This document shows, piece after piece, positions 14,688 through 21,739 of a stretch of 22,476 nt of DNA. Each line of letters begins with the position of its first letter. The first letter of the stretch is position 1. The translations under genes and the position numbers were made by a program. The stretch spans positions 1-22,476 of the forward strand of contig CAZGCA010000096.1 in NCBI GenBank assembly GCA_964524145.1, given 5' to 3'. The notes beneath the pieces are model-generated. The model did no database searches. It had not been told where the DNA came from and was given only the letters and a program-made list of their open reading frames with translations. This DNA is from CAZGCA01 sp964524145 (GTDB lineage Bacteria > Hydrogenedentota > CAZGCA01).

Positions 14688-16193
14688 ATGGCTGTATCCA
14701 TCGGGAACGTGATCAAGCGCAAGGGTCTCCCTTGGGATCTGCTCGTTCTTGTCCCTCTCATGGCGGTTTTCTTCGCGGCCGCGTACCTGCTGAGGGTCCG
14801 TTACGACGACGCGTATATTGTATACCGATACGCTCAGAACCTCGCCGACGGCAACGGGCTGGTGTATAACGTCGGGGAACGCGTCGAAGGATACACGTGC
14901 GTTCTGTGGCTGCTTCTGCTGTCGGCGCTGTACAAAGCGGGTCTTGATATAGTCAGAATGTCCGCTGCGTTCGGGATAGGGTTTGGCTGGCTCACCATCA
15001 TTGCGACGAGCTGGCTTGCCTACACCGTTTCCGGCGACGAGGCCCGGTGGCGGCGATGGCTGCCCTCGACGCTCGTGGCGGTTTGCCCGTTCTTCATCTT
15101 CAATGCCGGCACGGGAATGGAGACAACGCTGGCGGCTTGCCTGGTCACCGCGGCACTTGGGTTCGTCCTGAGCGACAGGGACAGATTCTGCGGGCCCGTC
15201 CTTTTTGGGCTTGCGTCGCTTGCACGACCGGACACCGTGCTGTACGCGGGCGTAGCGTTTCTCTACGATCTCAAAGCGAGGAGACTCAAACAGGCGCTGA
15301 TGAGAACGCTGCCGGTTGTTATCCTCTTTGGCGGGCAGATTGCATTTCGTCTCCTTTATTATGGCGATATCCTTCCCAACACGTACTACGCAAAAGTAGG
15401 GTTCTCATCGAACATACTTCTACGCGGGATGCGGTACACGACTCGGTTTATCAATGCATGGTGGTATCTGCCGCTGCTCGGGTTGGCCGTGCTGGCTCTC
15501 TTTCCGAGACGCAGGCTCCGGTACGGGTTACTGGTCGCGGCTGCGGTCGTTCATACTGCATACGTTATTCGCGTCGGCGGCGATTTCATGCCGTGCTATC
15601 GCTTTTTCATGCCCGTGCTCCCGGTTATGCTCGTGCTGGTGGCGGAATCCATCGTCGGGCTGACAGCGGTGATCAAACAGGTGAAACTCCGTACGCTCTG
15701 CCGCCTGGCCCCGGTCGCATTGATTCTTGTCGTGATGTCGGGGCAGCTCCGCACGGCCGTTGACGCCCGCGACAGGACGCTCGAGTTCAACATACGCAAG
15801 GCGCGCGCCGCAACGTACTTTTTGCAGAACTTTCCTCCCGACACCCTGATCGCAACGGGCGCCATCGGTATCGTCGGATACGTCACGAAGATGCCCATAC
15901 TCGACATCCTAGGCAAGGTGGATCGACACGTTGCGCACGCCGACGTTGGTCCAATCGGTCGCGGGTTCACTGGACACGAGAAGTACGACGCGGACTACAT
16001 CTTTGAACGCGACCCGGCCGTGATCTTCATTCCGCTCTCTTCCAAGAAGCGATTTGTGGTTCTCCCGGCGTGGAGAACAATATGGGAACATCCGCTTCTT
16101 GCCGAACGGTACGAGGTCGTCAGAGACGAAGTCCCTTACTACCGCAGAAAGAGTGTAAAGCCCGGAGCACAAGCACGTCCGGCAGACAACTAA
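14688..16193 (+). CDS. GT-C fold membrane glycosyltransferase (AftB/ArnT-like)
   Basis: Polytopic inner-membrane glycosyltransferase expected to use a polyprenyl-phosphate sugar and act on the periplasmic side. The first membrane helix (about 17-35) is followed by the GT-C acidic motif RYDDAYIVYRYAQNLADG (38-55, D40 and D41) and GLVYNVGERVEGYTCVLWLL, the pattern of mycobacterial arabinofuranosyltransferase-type and LA_3751-type proteins. Many further hydrophobic segments follow to about residue 360, then a soluble C-terminal domain of about 140 residues. I use ATG 14688, with AGGAG 11 bases upstream; GTG 14679 in the same frame is possible. Length 501. No partner flippase or ligase is nearby, so target (lipid A, protein, or capsule) is unknown. 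Confidence 0.8.
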   Translation: MAVSIGNVIKRKGLPWDLLVLVPLMAVFFAAAYLLRVRYDDAYIVYRYAQNLADGNGLVYNVGERVEGYTCVLWLLLLSALYKAGLDIVRMSAAFGIGFGWLTIIATSWLAYTVSGDEARWRRWLPSTLVAVCPFFIFNAGTGMETTLAACLVTAALGFVLSDRDRFCGPVLFGLASLARPDTVLYAGVAFLYDLKARRLKQALMRTLPVVILFGGQIAFRLLYYGDILPNTYYAKVGFSSNILLRGMRYTTRFINAWWYLPLLGLAVLALFPRRRLRYGLLVAAAVVHTAYVIRVGGDFMPCYRFFMPVLPVMLVLVAESIVGLTAVIKQVKLRTLCRLAPVALILVVMSGQLRTAVDARDRTLEFNIRKARAATYFLQNFPPDTLIATGAIGIVGYVTKMPILDILGKVDRHVAHADVGPIGRGFTGHEKYDADYIFERDPAVIFIPLSSKKRFVVLPAWRTIWEHPLLAERYEVVRDEVPYYRRKSVKPGAQARPADN

Positions 16194-16334
16194 ACCCGGA
16201 TTTCCCGTTAGGACATGGCGTCTTGAGATCCGCCGGTATCGTGTGGTTGCCGGATACCAGATCCGCATTTCTCACCGAAAGAACGTTCGAGAACAACACA
16301 CGTGCCACATGGTTCGGTTTCCCTATCGGAGTCA

Positions 16335-16542
16335 GTCCCCTAGGGGACGACCGATAATAGCCCAGGAATTCATTCCTGGGACCAAGTGTACGCCCCACCC
16401 AGCCAGTCGAGTCCCGTAGGGACGATTGAAGCAAGCGCCCAGAAGTGGGTTCAGCCGTCCCTACGGGACTAAACACTCGTTGCGTCGCGCCGCGTTCCCA
16501 GGAGTGAACTCCTGGGCTATTCTCAACCGTCCCTGCGGGACG
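16335..16542. repeat. Composite palindromic element with four GTCCC..GGGAC palindromes
   Basis: Near-mirror halves. Palindromes: gtcccctaggggac (16335-16348), gtcccgtagggacg (16411-16424), cgtccctacgggac (16456-16469, the exact reverse complement of the previous), cgtccctgcgggacg (16528-16542). Between them are cccaggaat-tc-attcctggg (16361-16380) and cccaggagt-ga-actcctggg (16497-16516), again in mirrored context (both continue into atagcccagg / cctgggctat). The whole block can fold back on itself over about 208 bases. No protein gene is contained. Confidence 0.85.
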
Positions 16543-16651
16543 TAGCGGTGTTGTTCCGCTGCGGGAATCCAGGAGCGGACGGTCACAGGGTATCAGCAGG
16601 TGAACGAACACAATATAGAGGCGCACGTATATCCGAGGCAGGGAACGGATT

Positions 16652-16714
16652 GTAGCGCAGGCTTCCAGCCTGCATTCGAGGCGCATTTCTATGCAGGCTT
16701 GAAGCCTGCGCTAC
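16652..16714. repeat. Inverted-repeat element with 23-bp arms
   Basis: Left arm 16652-16674 (starts gtagcgcaggcttccagcc) and right arm 16692-16714 (ends gaagcctgcgctac) are reverse complements at 22 of 23 positions; the spacer is 17 bases. Each arm also holds a short internal hairpin (gcaggct/agcctgc). REP- or MITE-like, non-coding. Confidence 0.85.
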
Positions 16715-16756
16715 ACCCGTCACTGAATGGTTGCCGCCTCCCCCGGTAGTTTCTTC

Positions 16757-16785
16757 TTGACAGGATTCGCGATCATTGCTATACT
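16757..16785 (+). promoter_or_regulatory. Strong sigma-70-type promoter for the prepilin gene
   Basis: Perfect TTGACA (16757-16762), exactly 17 bases, TATACT (16780-16785; one mismatch). Predicted start of transcription near 16792, leaving a leader of about 135 bases before ATG 16927. It is the best promoter match in the window. Confidence 0.75.
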
Positions 16786-16815
16786 GGTGACAGTGTGATC
16801 GAGTTGCGGGGGTGT

Positions 16816-16899
16816 ATGGAGCGCATATACGCCTCGCCGGAGAAAGGGGGTGATACCCAAGGGTTTGCAGTAGTCGTGGGAGATAGGGTGTGGGTGTAG
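16816..16899 (+). CDS. Possible 27-codon leader ORF in the prepilin 5' region
   Basis: ATG 16816 to TAG 16897-16899, 27 residues starting MERIYASPEKGGDTQG. A GGGGG run sits a few bases before the ATG as possible ribosome site. It lies wholly between the promoter and the prepilin start and ends 27 bases before the prepilin ATG. It may be chance; no family is recognised and there is no hydrophobic segment. Confidence 0.2.
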   Translation: MERIYASPEKGGDTQGFAVVVGDRVWV

Positions 16900-16926
16900 T
16901 ATAACTCTGCAGAGGAGGAGCAGAAG

Positions 16927-17871
16927 ATGTCCTACCGCAAAACAAGAAGCATTCCAGGTTTTACCTTGATCGAGCTGCTCGTTGTGATCGCCATCATCGG
17001 CATTTTGGCGGCGATCCTGCTCCCGGCCCTGGCGCGGGCACGGGAAGCGGCGAGACGGGCAAGTTGCGCCAACAACCTCAAACAGATAGGGTTGTCGCTC
17101 AAGATGTACGCCAACGAGTGGAACGGCCGGTTCCCGCAAAATGACGTGGGACACGCAACAGCGGACGATGGCTCCTATGCTCGCGTGTTGTCTAACTTCA
17201 TGATGGAAGGCAACGCCATGTATCCCGAGTACATCTCGGACATGAAGCCGTTCGCCTGCCCGTCGGATGCGGATAACGACCCGGACCTTTACAAGGTCAC
17301 GAATTCGGCGTTCCCGAGCAGGATCGGCACGTTTGACACCGACTGTCTGGTGACCACCAGCTACGTCTACCTCGGCTGGGTTCTTTACGACGATGCCGGC
17401 GTCAGTTGCGGGCTGCAGTACTATGCTGCCAACATCAACGACTACGGCATGTTTGACAGCGACATATCCGCTGATGCCGTAGCTCCCTACGGCATTGGTG
17501 CTACGGTGCCTGACGTTGGCGGCGACAACTGTAAGGATTACATGGACGCCACCGGCAGATCGGCGGTATACCGGTTGCGTGAAGGGATCGAACGGTTCTT
17601 CATCACCGACATCAACAACCCGGCAGGGTCGGCGATGGCCCAGAGCGAGGTCGCTATCATGTTCGACCAGATGTCGATAGCGATCGACGAGTTTAATCAC
17701 ATCCCGGGCGGATGCAACGTGCTCTACCTGGACGGGCATGTCGAGTTCCTGAAGTACCCGGGCAAGTTTCCGGTGACGCCGTATTTCGCGTACATAGTCG
17801 GTATTACCGATCCGCTCGACCCATCTGGAAACATTCTGGGTCCGACCGGAAAGTGTGGCGTGACGAGCTGA
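16927..17871 (+). CDS. Prepilin / pseudopilin-like protein with DUF1559-type C-terminus
   Basis: Type IV pilin-like protein processed by a prepilin peptidase and assembled or displayed through a type II secretion/type IV pilus machine. The leader MSYRKTRSIPG is cut at G11/F12; F12 is followed by TLIELLVVIAIIGILAAILL with E16 (+5) needed for assembly. Then ARAREAARRASCANNLKQIG and LKMYANEWNGRFPQ, a hallmark of the large prepilin families of Planctomycetota, Lentisphaerota and relatives. Near the end is HIPGGCNVLYLDGHVEF (about 258-274), the H-X9-DG-type motif with ten residues between H and DG. Length 314. GGAGGAG lies about 8 bases before the ATG, with a strong promoter upstream and a clean terminator after the gene, so it is a single-gene transcript. 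Partner pilus genes are not in the window. Confidence 0.92.
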   Translation: MSYRKTRSIPGFTLIELLVVIAIIGILAAILLPALARAREAARRASCANNLKQIGLSLKMYANEWNGRFPQNDVGHATADDGSYARVLSNFMMEGNAMYPEYISDMKPFACPSDADNDPDLYKVTNSAFPSRIGTFDTDCLVTTSYVYLGWVLYDDAGVSCGLQYYAANINDYGMFDSDISADAVAPYGIGATVPDVGGDNCKDYMDATGRSAVYRLREGIERFFITDINNPAGSAMAQSEVAIMFDQMSIAIDEFNHIPGGCNVLYLDGHVEFLKYPGKFPVTPYFAYIVGITDPLDPSGNILGPTGKCGVTS

Positions 17872-17900
17872 TATTAGGTGCTAGAGTAACCACGCTTCAT

Positions 17901-17937
17901 AGGCGCGCGGTCATTTGCGACCGCGCGCCTCTTTATT
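17901..17937 (+). terminator. Rho-independent terminator after the prepilin gene
   Basis: Perfect 12-bp stem aggcgcgcggtc (17901-17912) / gaccgcgcgcct (17919-17930), loop atttgc, then ctttatt. It lies 30 bases beyond the prepilin stop. The minus strand lacks a T-run, so it works only for the prepilin. Confidence 0.88.
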
Positions 17938-18063
17938 GTATCTTGTATGCCGGACAGTCTCATTCCTGAAACCGGCTGCGCTGCCATAGACGATCTCGAG
18001 ACCTCACTCGTCCAGGTGAGGCACAACGGTTTCCGTTTTGTTCCGTGATCGCCCGGATGCGTG

Positions 18064-19491
18064 CTACAGACGTCCAACCAGCGAGCGGCCCCTCCAAACC
18101 TCCAACCCGTCAAACGGATTTCCCATACCGAGGTAGAGGTAATCGCCGACGGACTTCATTGTTCTGATTCCCCAGTTGCCGGGGTCGCCGAGCCCGTCAA
18201 TGAACACCGGCTGCCAGGTAACGCCATCGGGGCTCTTGTAGAGGTCGCCTCCGGCGTGCATCACGCGGTCGAGCGCGCTGGCCTGTTTATAGCCGCCGGA
18301 TGACAGCTCCTCGATAAGCTCGATTATCTCCTTTATGTATGGCGCAAGCATCGACAGTGATGTCGCCATGTCGTACGTGCTCGCGTAAAGCCAGCCGTCG
18401 TGTTCCTCCATCCACCAGAGGTAGGCGTTGGTGAAACAACCGAACCCCGAATCGTAGCCCGAACGCGAATTCGGGCCGACTATGGTCTCCCAGGCACCGG
18501 TCTCTTCGAGCCTGATAAGGTCGCATCCTTTGAACCCGTTTCCACTCAGCGGGTTGTACCCGTAACCTATGCCACTCCCCACATAGAGCTTCCCGTCGAA
18601 CACATACATCGTCATCGCGCCTTCATTCCGGGGATCGGGCCCACCGCCTGCAACTACCTGAACCGGAGTCGTTCCATCGTCTCCCGGGCCTTCGAGTTTC
18701 CAGACCTCGTAGCCCGTCGCATAGTTCATCGTGCCTGCGTAGAGCCAGCCGCCATACGAGGCGAGGCTGTACACTCCCGAGTTGTCAGGATTGCCAAACC
18801 CGTCCTCGACCACCGGCCAGAACGTGGCGCCGTCCGTGGCCCAGATCGCGCCACCCGGCGTCTCGGCTTCCAGGCCCGGCGTGACGCAAATATACAGTAT
18901 CCCGCCATGCTCCGACATCCATCGTATTGATCCGAGGGCCGAACCGGCTCCGCCGATGGACCCGACCGATTCCCACTCGCCCGGCTCGCCGGTTGCGCTC
19001 CGCCACAACGCGGGGTCGGCGCCCATAGTCGCCGCGTACACGTAATTCACCCCGTCCGAGATCGCACGGTAGGTGGTCATGAACCGGAAACCGATGGTCA
19101 GGCTCTCGGGATCGACGTCGCGGTAATCGAACACTCTCTCCCACGCTTTCGCACCGTACTCGGGTCTGTACCGTCGAATCTCCGGCGACATCAGCGATGC
19201 GGCCTCCAACCCGCCTTCTCCGGTCAACACACCGATCACCGCCGGAACGATGTTGGCTATATTTGAGCCTGTTCCGACGTACAGATACCCGTCGTCGGCA
19301 CCGTCAGGCACGAAATACTCCATCGACCACGGGTACAGGTTCCCGTCCTGTGCGTTATCCACGGGATCGAACCCGTTCTCGCTGACCATCACGAAGTCAC
19401 GTGCCGTCAGGCCGCAGTCTCGAACCGTGAACCCGCACGCTACCAAGAGCACACACAGAGCGACCAGAGATGGTTTACGGGTCTTCTTCAT
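18064..19491 (-). CDS. Lipoprotein with predicted seven-bladed beta-propeller
   Basis: Function not recognised. The 475-residue product has a lipoprotein-type N-terminus with LVAC (16-19), C19 as lipidation site. Seven spaced copies of an aromatic-LY-x-G/A motif can be counted: GYLYVGTGS, NYVYAATMG, GILYICVTPG, GWLYAGTMN, GKLYVGSGI, GWLYASTYD and DYLYLGMGN, each followed by a loop and a W-containing strand such as GYEVWKLEG or GLEVWRGRS. This spacing suggests a seven-bladed propeller like Kelch, sialidase or BNR folds. AAGGAG lies seven bases before ATG 19491. The acylase gene ends 86 bases upstream, so both may share a transcript. Likely an envelope-anchored binding or scaffold protein; no catalytic residues are obvious. 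Confidence 0.82.
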   Translation of the reverse strand: MKKTRKPSLVALCVLLVACGFTVRDCGLTARDFVMVSENGFDPVDNAQDGNLYPWSMEYFVPDGADDGYLYVGTGSNIANIVPAVIGVLTGEGGLEAASLMSPEIRRYRPEYGAKAWERVFDYRDVDPESLTIGFRFMTTYRAISDGVNYVYAATMGADPALWRSATGEPGEWESVGSIGGAGSALGSIRWMSEHGGILYICVTPGLEAETPGGAIWATDGATFWPVVEDGFGNPDNSGVYSLASYGGWLYAGTMNYATGYEVWKLEGPGDDGTTPVQVVAGGGPDPRNEGAMTMYVFDGKLYVGSGIGYGYNPLSGNGFKGCDLIRLEETGAWETIVGPNSRSGYDSGFGCFTNAYLWWMEEHDGWLYASTYDMATSLSMLAPYIKEIIELIEELSSGGYKQASALDRVMHAGGDLYKSPDGVTWQPVFIDGLGDPGNWGIRTMKSVGDYLYLGMGNPFDGLEVWRGRSLVGRL

Positions 19492-19577
19492 AGCGGTTCT
19501 CCTTTCGACCTTTCTTCTCGGCAGATCCGTTGCGACACTTCCAACTACATACGGGCCCGTTCCGGCCCGCTACGCCG

Positions 19578-21707
19578 CTACATCGTCATCTCATCTCCGG
19601 GACGGTACTCGCGTTCGAGGTTCGCGCGAATGTCGGCCTCGTCGAGCCAGACCGGTTTCATTTGACGTTTGACGAAGAGTGGCACCTGGTCGGCATAGTG
19701 CGGGGACGTTTCGTCGAGGGTCGCGCTGCCGTACTGGTGTATGCTCCGGGACGCGACGCCGTCCTCGCCCCACGCGACCATGAGTACGTAACAGTCGCCG
19801 GAGCTGCCGGTCATGCGTCCGTTCTCGGGCCTGCCGCTGACCGCGTGCAGGACGTCCGGGCCGCCACCCAGACCGACGTCCACGGTGCCGCGGTGCAGCC
19901 GGTTAACCTCGTGCCACGGCACGTCGATCCGGCCATGGGCCTCTTTCAACGTGCGCGCAACGTCGGCAAATGCCGCCATCGCCTCTGGCTCGCTGTTCTT
20001 CCGTTCTCTCACAATGGCCCATGCACTGAAGACGCCTAGTGCCGCGCCGGTGTTCTCGGGGTTGACACGCAGATCCCATGCCCGGAGGATTTCGAGCGCT
20101 TCCTGCACGACAGGCTCGTCGGGCGGCGGCGCGTCGAGGATCTTCTGCACTGCATCGGCCACGTAAGACTCTTTCGAGTATGCCATATCGTACTTGTACG
20201 TGTAGAACTCCTCCTCGGTGACGGATTCGTCCGCACCGAAGAGTTCGCGGGCGCGCAACGCGCGGTTCGACATACGGGTTTCGATCCCGAACGTCGGCGA
20301 GAAGTCTTCGGGTTTGGGGTTTCCCGGCCCGACGGTAGTCTGGAACGGCGAACTGTTGCAGTTCTGGATAAAGCCCGACGGCGGGTTCTTGATCTGGGGC
20401 AGTTTGTCGAAAGGCAGGTATTCTGTCCAGAGCGTTTCCGAGGTGTCGCCGGGCAAGTATTGCGACCAGTCGTAGGCTTCGTTTCGGATGGGCAGCAACG
20501 CGTTGTAAAGATAGTAGATGTTGCCTTCGCGGTCGGCATACCCGCAGTTAAACATCGGGATCGCTCCCATACGCATCGCGTCCTGCCATTCGTCGAAGTT
20601 GCGCGCCTTGTTCATCCGGTACCATTGCTCGACCTGTCGGACGTCGCCCATGCCGGCGAACCTGATGGCGTAGGTGCCGTGATCCTGGCGCATCACAGGC
20701 CCGTACACGGACCAGAGCGCCTCGCGTTTGAACGTCCACGATATCGGGCCGAACAGTTTCACCTTGATGGGCGCGGTACGCACCTCGAGGTCGCGCCACT
20801 TGCCGTCGTACTTGTACCGGTTCGGGTTGTCGGGGTCGATGTCGAGGACGTAGACGTCGATAAGGTCGGGCGAGTTGACCGTGTGCGCCCAGCCCAAGTC
20901 GCGGTTGTGGCCGTGGAGGATTATCGGCGTGCCCGGGAAGACGCCGCCCACCGTGTCCCACCCGTCGTCGCTGTGGAGGTGCGCCTCGTACCAGGTGACG
21001 GGGCCTTCCCACGGCTGGTGCGAGTTGATCGCGATCCGCGTCTTGCCGTCGGCGGACCGGCTCGGTCCGACGCTGAACGTGTTGGACCCGAGAGCAAGAA
21101 CCGGCATGGGCCCGGCCTGGGCCGTCGAGCGTTTCGAGACGTTTCCTCTGCGTTCAGGACCGAACAGTCTCCCGAGCGTGCCGTCGAGCCCGAAGAACAG
21201 CGGCGTCTTGTGGACGAACCCGGCGACGACGTCCTTGCCTCTGAACGGGAGGACGCCCGGCTTCACCTCGTCCGGATGCAACGCTGCGTAATGGTTCCCT
21301 CCGGCGGCATACGCTTCGCAGATGGCGCGGGTCTCGGGGCTGAGGTCCGTTTCGTATTTCGCGTCGACCGCGTCCCGGATGCGGAGCAGGTGTACCATGT
21401 AGTCGTTCGGCGCGGCGTCTTTCCCGTAGACCGACGCGAGCTGACCGCGGGAGGCGAGAAGCGAGTCCTGTATCGTGGCGAAATCGTCTTCCGCGTGGGC
21501 GTAACCGAGCCCGTATGCGACGTCCGCGTCGGTCGCGCCGAATACGTGGGGCACGCCCCAGGTGTCGCGCAGGATACGGACGTCGTACTGTTCCGCAGCG
21601 GCGATAAGGGTTGCAGGGTCGGGTTCGCCGGGCTGTTGAGAGACGACCAGAACGCCGAGTAGAACGATGCAGACAACTGCCGCGACAAGAACCTTTCGTT
21701 TGCGCAT
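19578..21707 (-). CDS. Penicillin acylase family Ntn hydrolase (acyl-homoserine-lactone-acylase-like)
   Basis: Exported amidase made as a precursor that cuts itself between G207 and S208, leaving S208 as N-terminal nucleophile; the beta chain would be 502 residues. Seen: LALGSNTFSVGPSRS (204-218) at the processing site, INSHQPWEGPVTWYEAHL shortly after, LHGHNRDLGWAHTVNSPDLI, MFNCGYADREGNIYYLYNA, and the C-terminal VSGRPENGRMTGSSGDCYV block typical of PvdQ/QuiP-type acylases. GGAGGAGG just before ATG 21707 marks the start (an open frame runs 23 codons further upstream). Residues 1-23 (MRKRKVLVAAVVCIVLLGVL at the front) form the signal peptide, so the enzyme is periplasmic. The substrate may be a long-chain homoserine lactone, another N-acyl compound, or unknown. 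Its 32-base gap to the upstream gene suggests a shared operon. Confidence 0.88.
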   Translation of the reverse strand: MRKRKVLVAAVVCIVLLGVLVVSQQPGEPDPATLIAAAEQYDVRILRDTWGVPHVFGATDADVAYGLGYAHAEDDFATIQDSLLASRGQLASVYGKDAAPNDYMVHLLRIRDAVDAKYETDLSPETRAICEAYAAGGNHYAALHPDEVKPGVLPFRGKDVVAGFVHKTPLFFGLDGTLGRLFGPERRGNVSKRSTAQAGPMPVLALGSNTFSVGPSRSADGKTRIAINSHQPWEGPVTWYEAHLHSDDGWDTVGGVFPGTPIILHGHNRDLGWAHTVNSPDLIDVYVLDIDPDNPNRYKYDGKWRDLEVRTAPIKVKLFGPISWTFKREALWSVYGPVMRQDHGTYAIRFAGMGDVRQVEQWYRMNKARNFDEWQDAMRMGAIPMFNCGYADREGNIYYLYNALLPIRNEAYDWSQYLPGDTSETLWTEYLPFDKLPQIKNPPSGFIQNCNSSPFQTTVGPGNPKPEDFSPTFGIETRMSNRALRARELFGADESVTEEEFYTYKYDMAYSKESYVADAVQKILDAPPPDEPVVQEALEILRAWDLRVNPENTGAALGVFSAWAIVRERKNSEPEAMAAFADVARTLKEAHGRIDVPWHEVNRLHRGTVDVGLGGGPDVLHAVSGRPENGRMTGSSGDCYVLMVAWGEDGVASRSIHQYGSATLDETSPHYADQVPLFVKRQMKPVWLDEADIRANLEREYRPGDEMTM

Positions 21708-21739
21708 AACTTCCTCCTCCGTGTGTGGCGGGTTCAACT

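Larger units (their letters stand above)
16194..16926. other. 733-bp gene-free stretch with repeats and a prepilin leader
   Basis: Contents: 16194-16334, nothing definite apart from a weak hairpin (ggtatc/gatacc) soon after the GT-C stop; 16335-16542, a large nested palindromic element; 16652-16714, a second inverted-repeat element, with the octamer gaggcgca directly repeated at 16618-16625 and 16678-16685; 16757-16785, a strong promoter; 16786-16926, a leader of about 140 bases ahead of the prepilin. Open frames in this interval follow the repeats and do not look like genes. Confidence 0.75.

Noticed and set aside
16786..16926. c-di-GMP (GEMM) riboswitch upstream of the prepilin
   Set aside because: The conserved GEMM core (GGCAAACC and GGACGCAAAGCC type segments) is absent; only the position upstream of a pilin suggested it.
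18002..18021. Hairpin cctcac/gtgagg as terminator for the propeller gene
   Set aside because: Six-base stem without a T-run on the relevant strand; too weak to call.
20460..21662. Plus-strand open frame of 400 codons opposite the acylase
   Set aside because: Antisense to a complete Ntn hydrolase with its active site; product is a valine/arginine-rich shadow.
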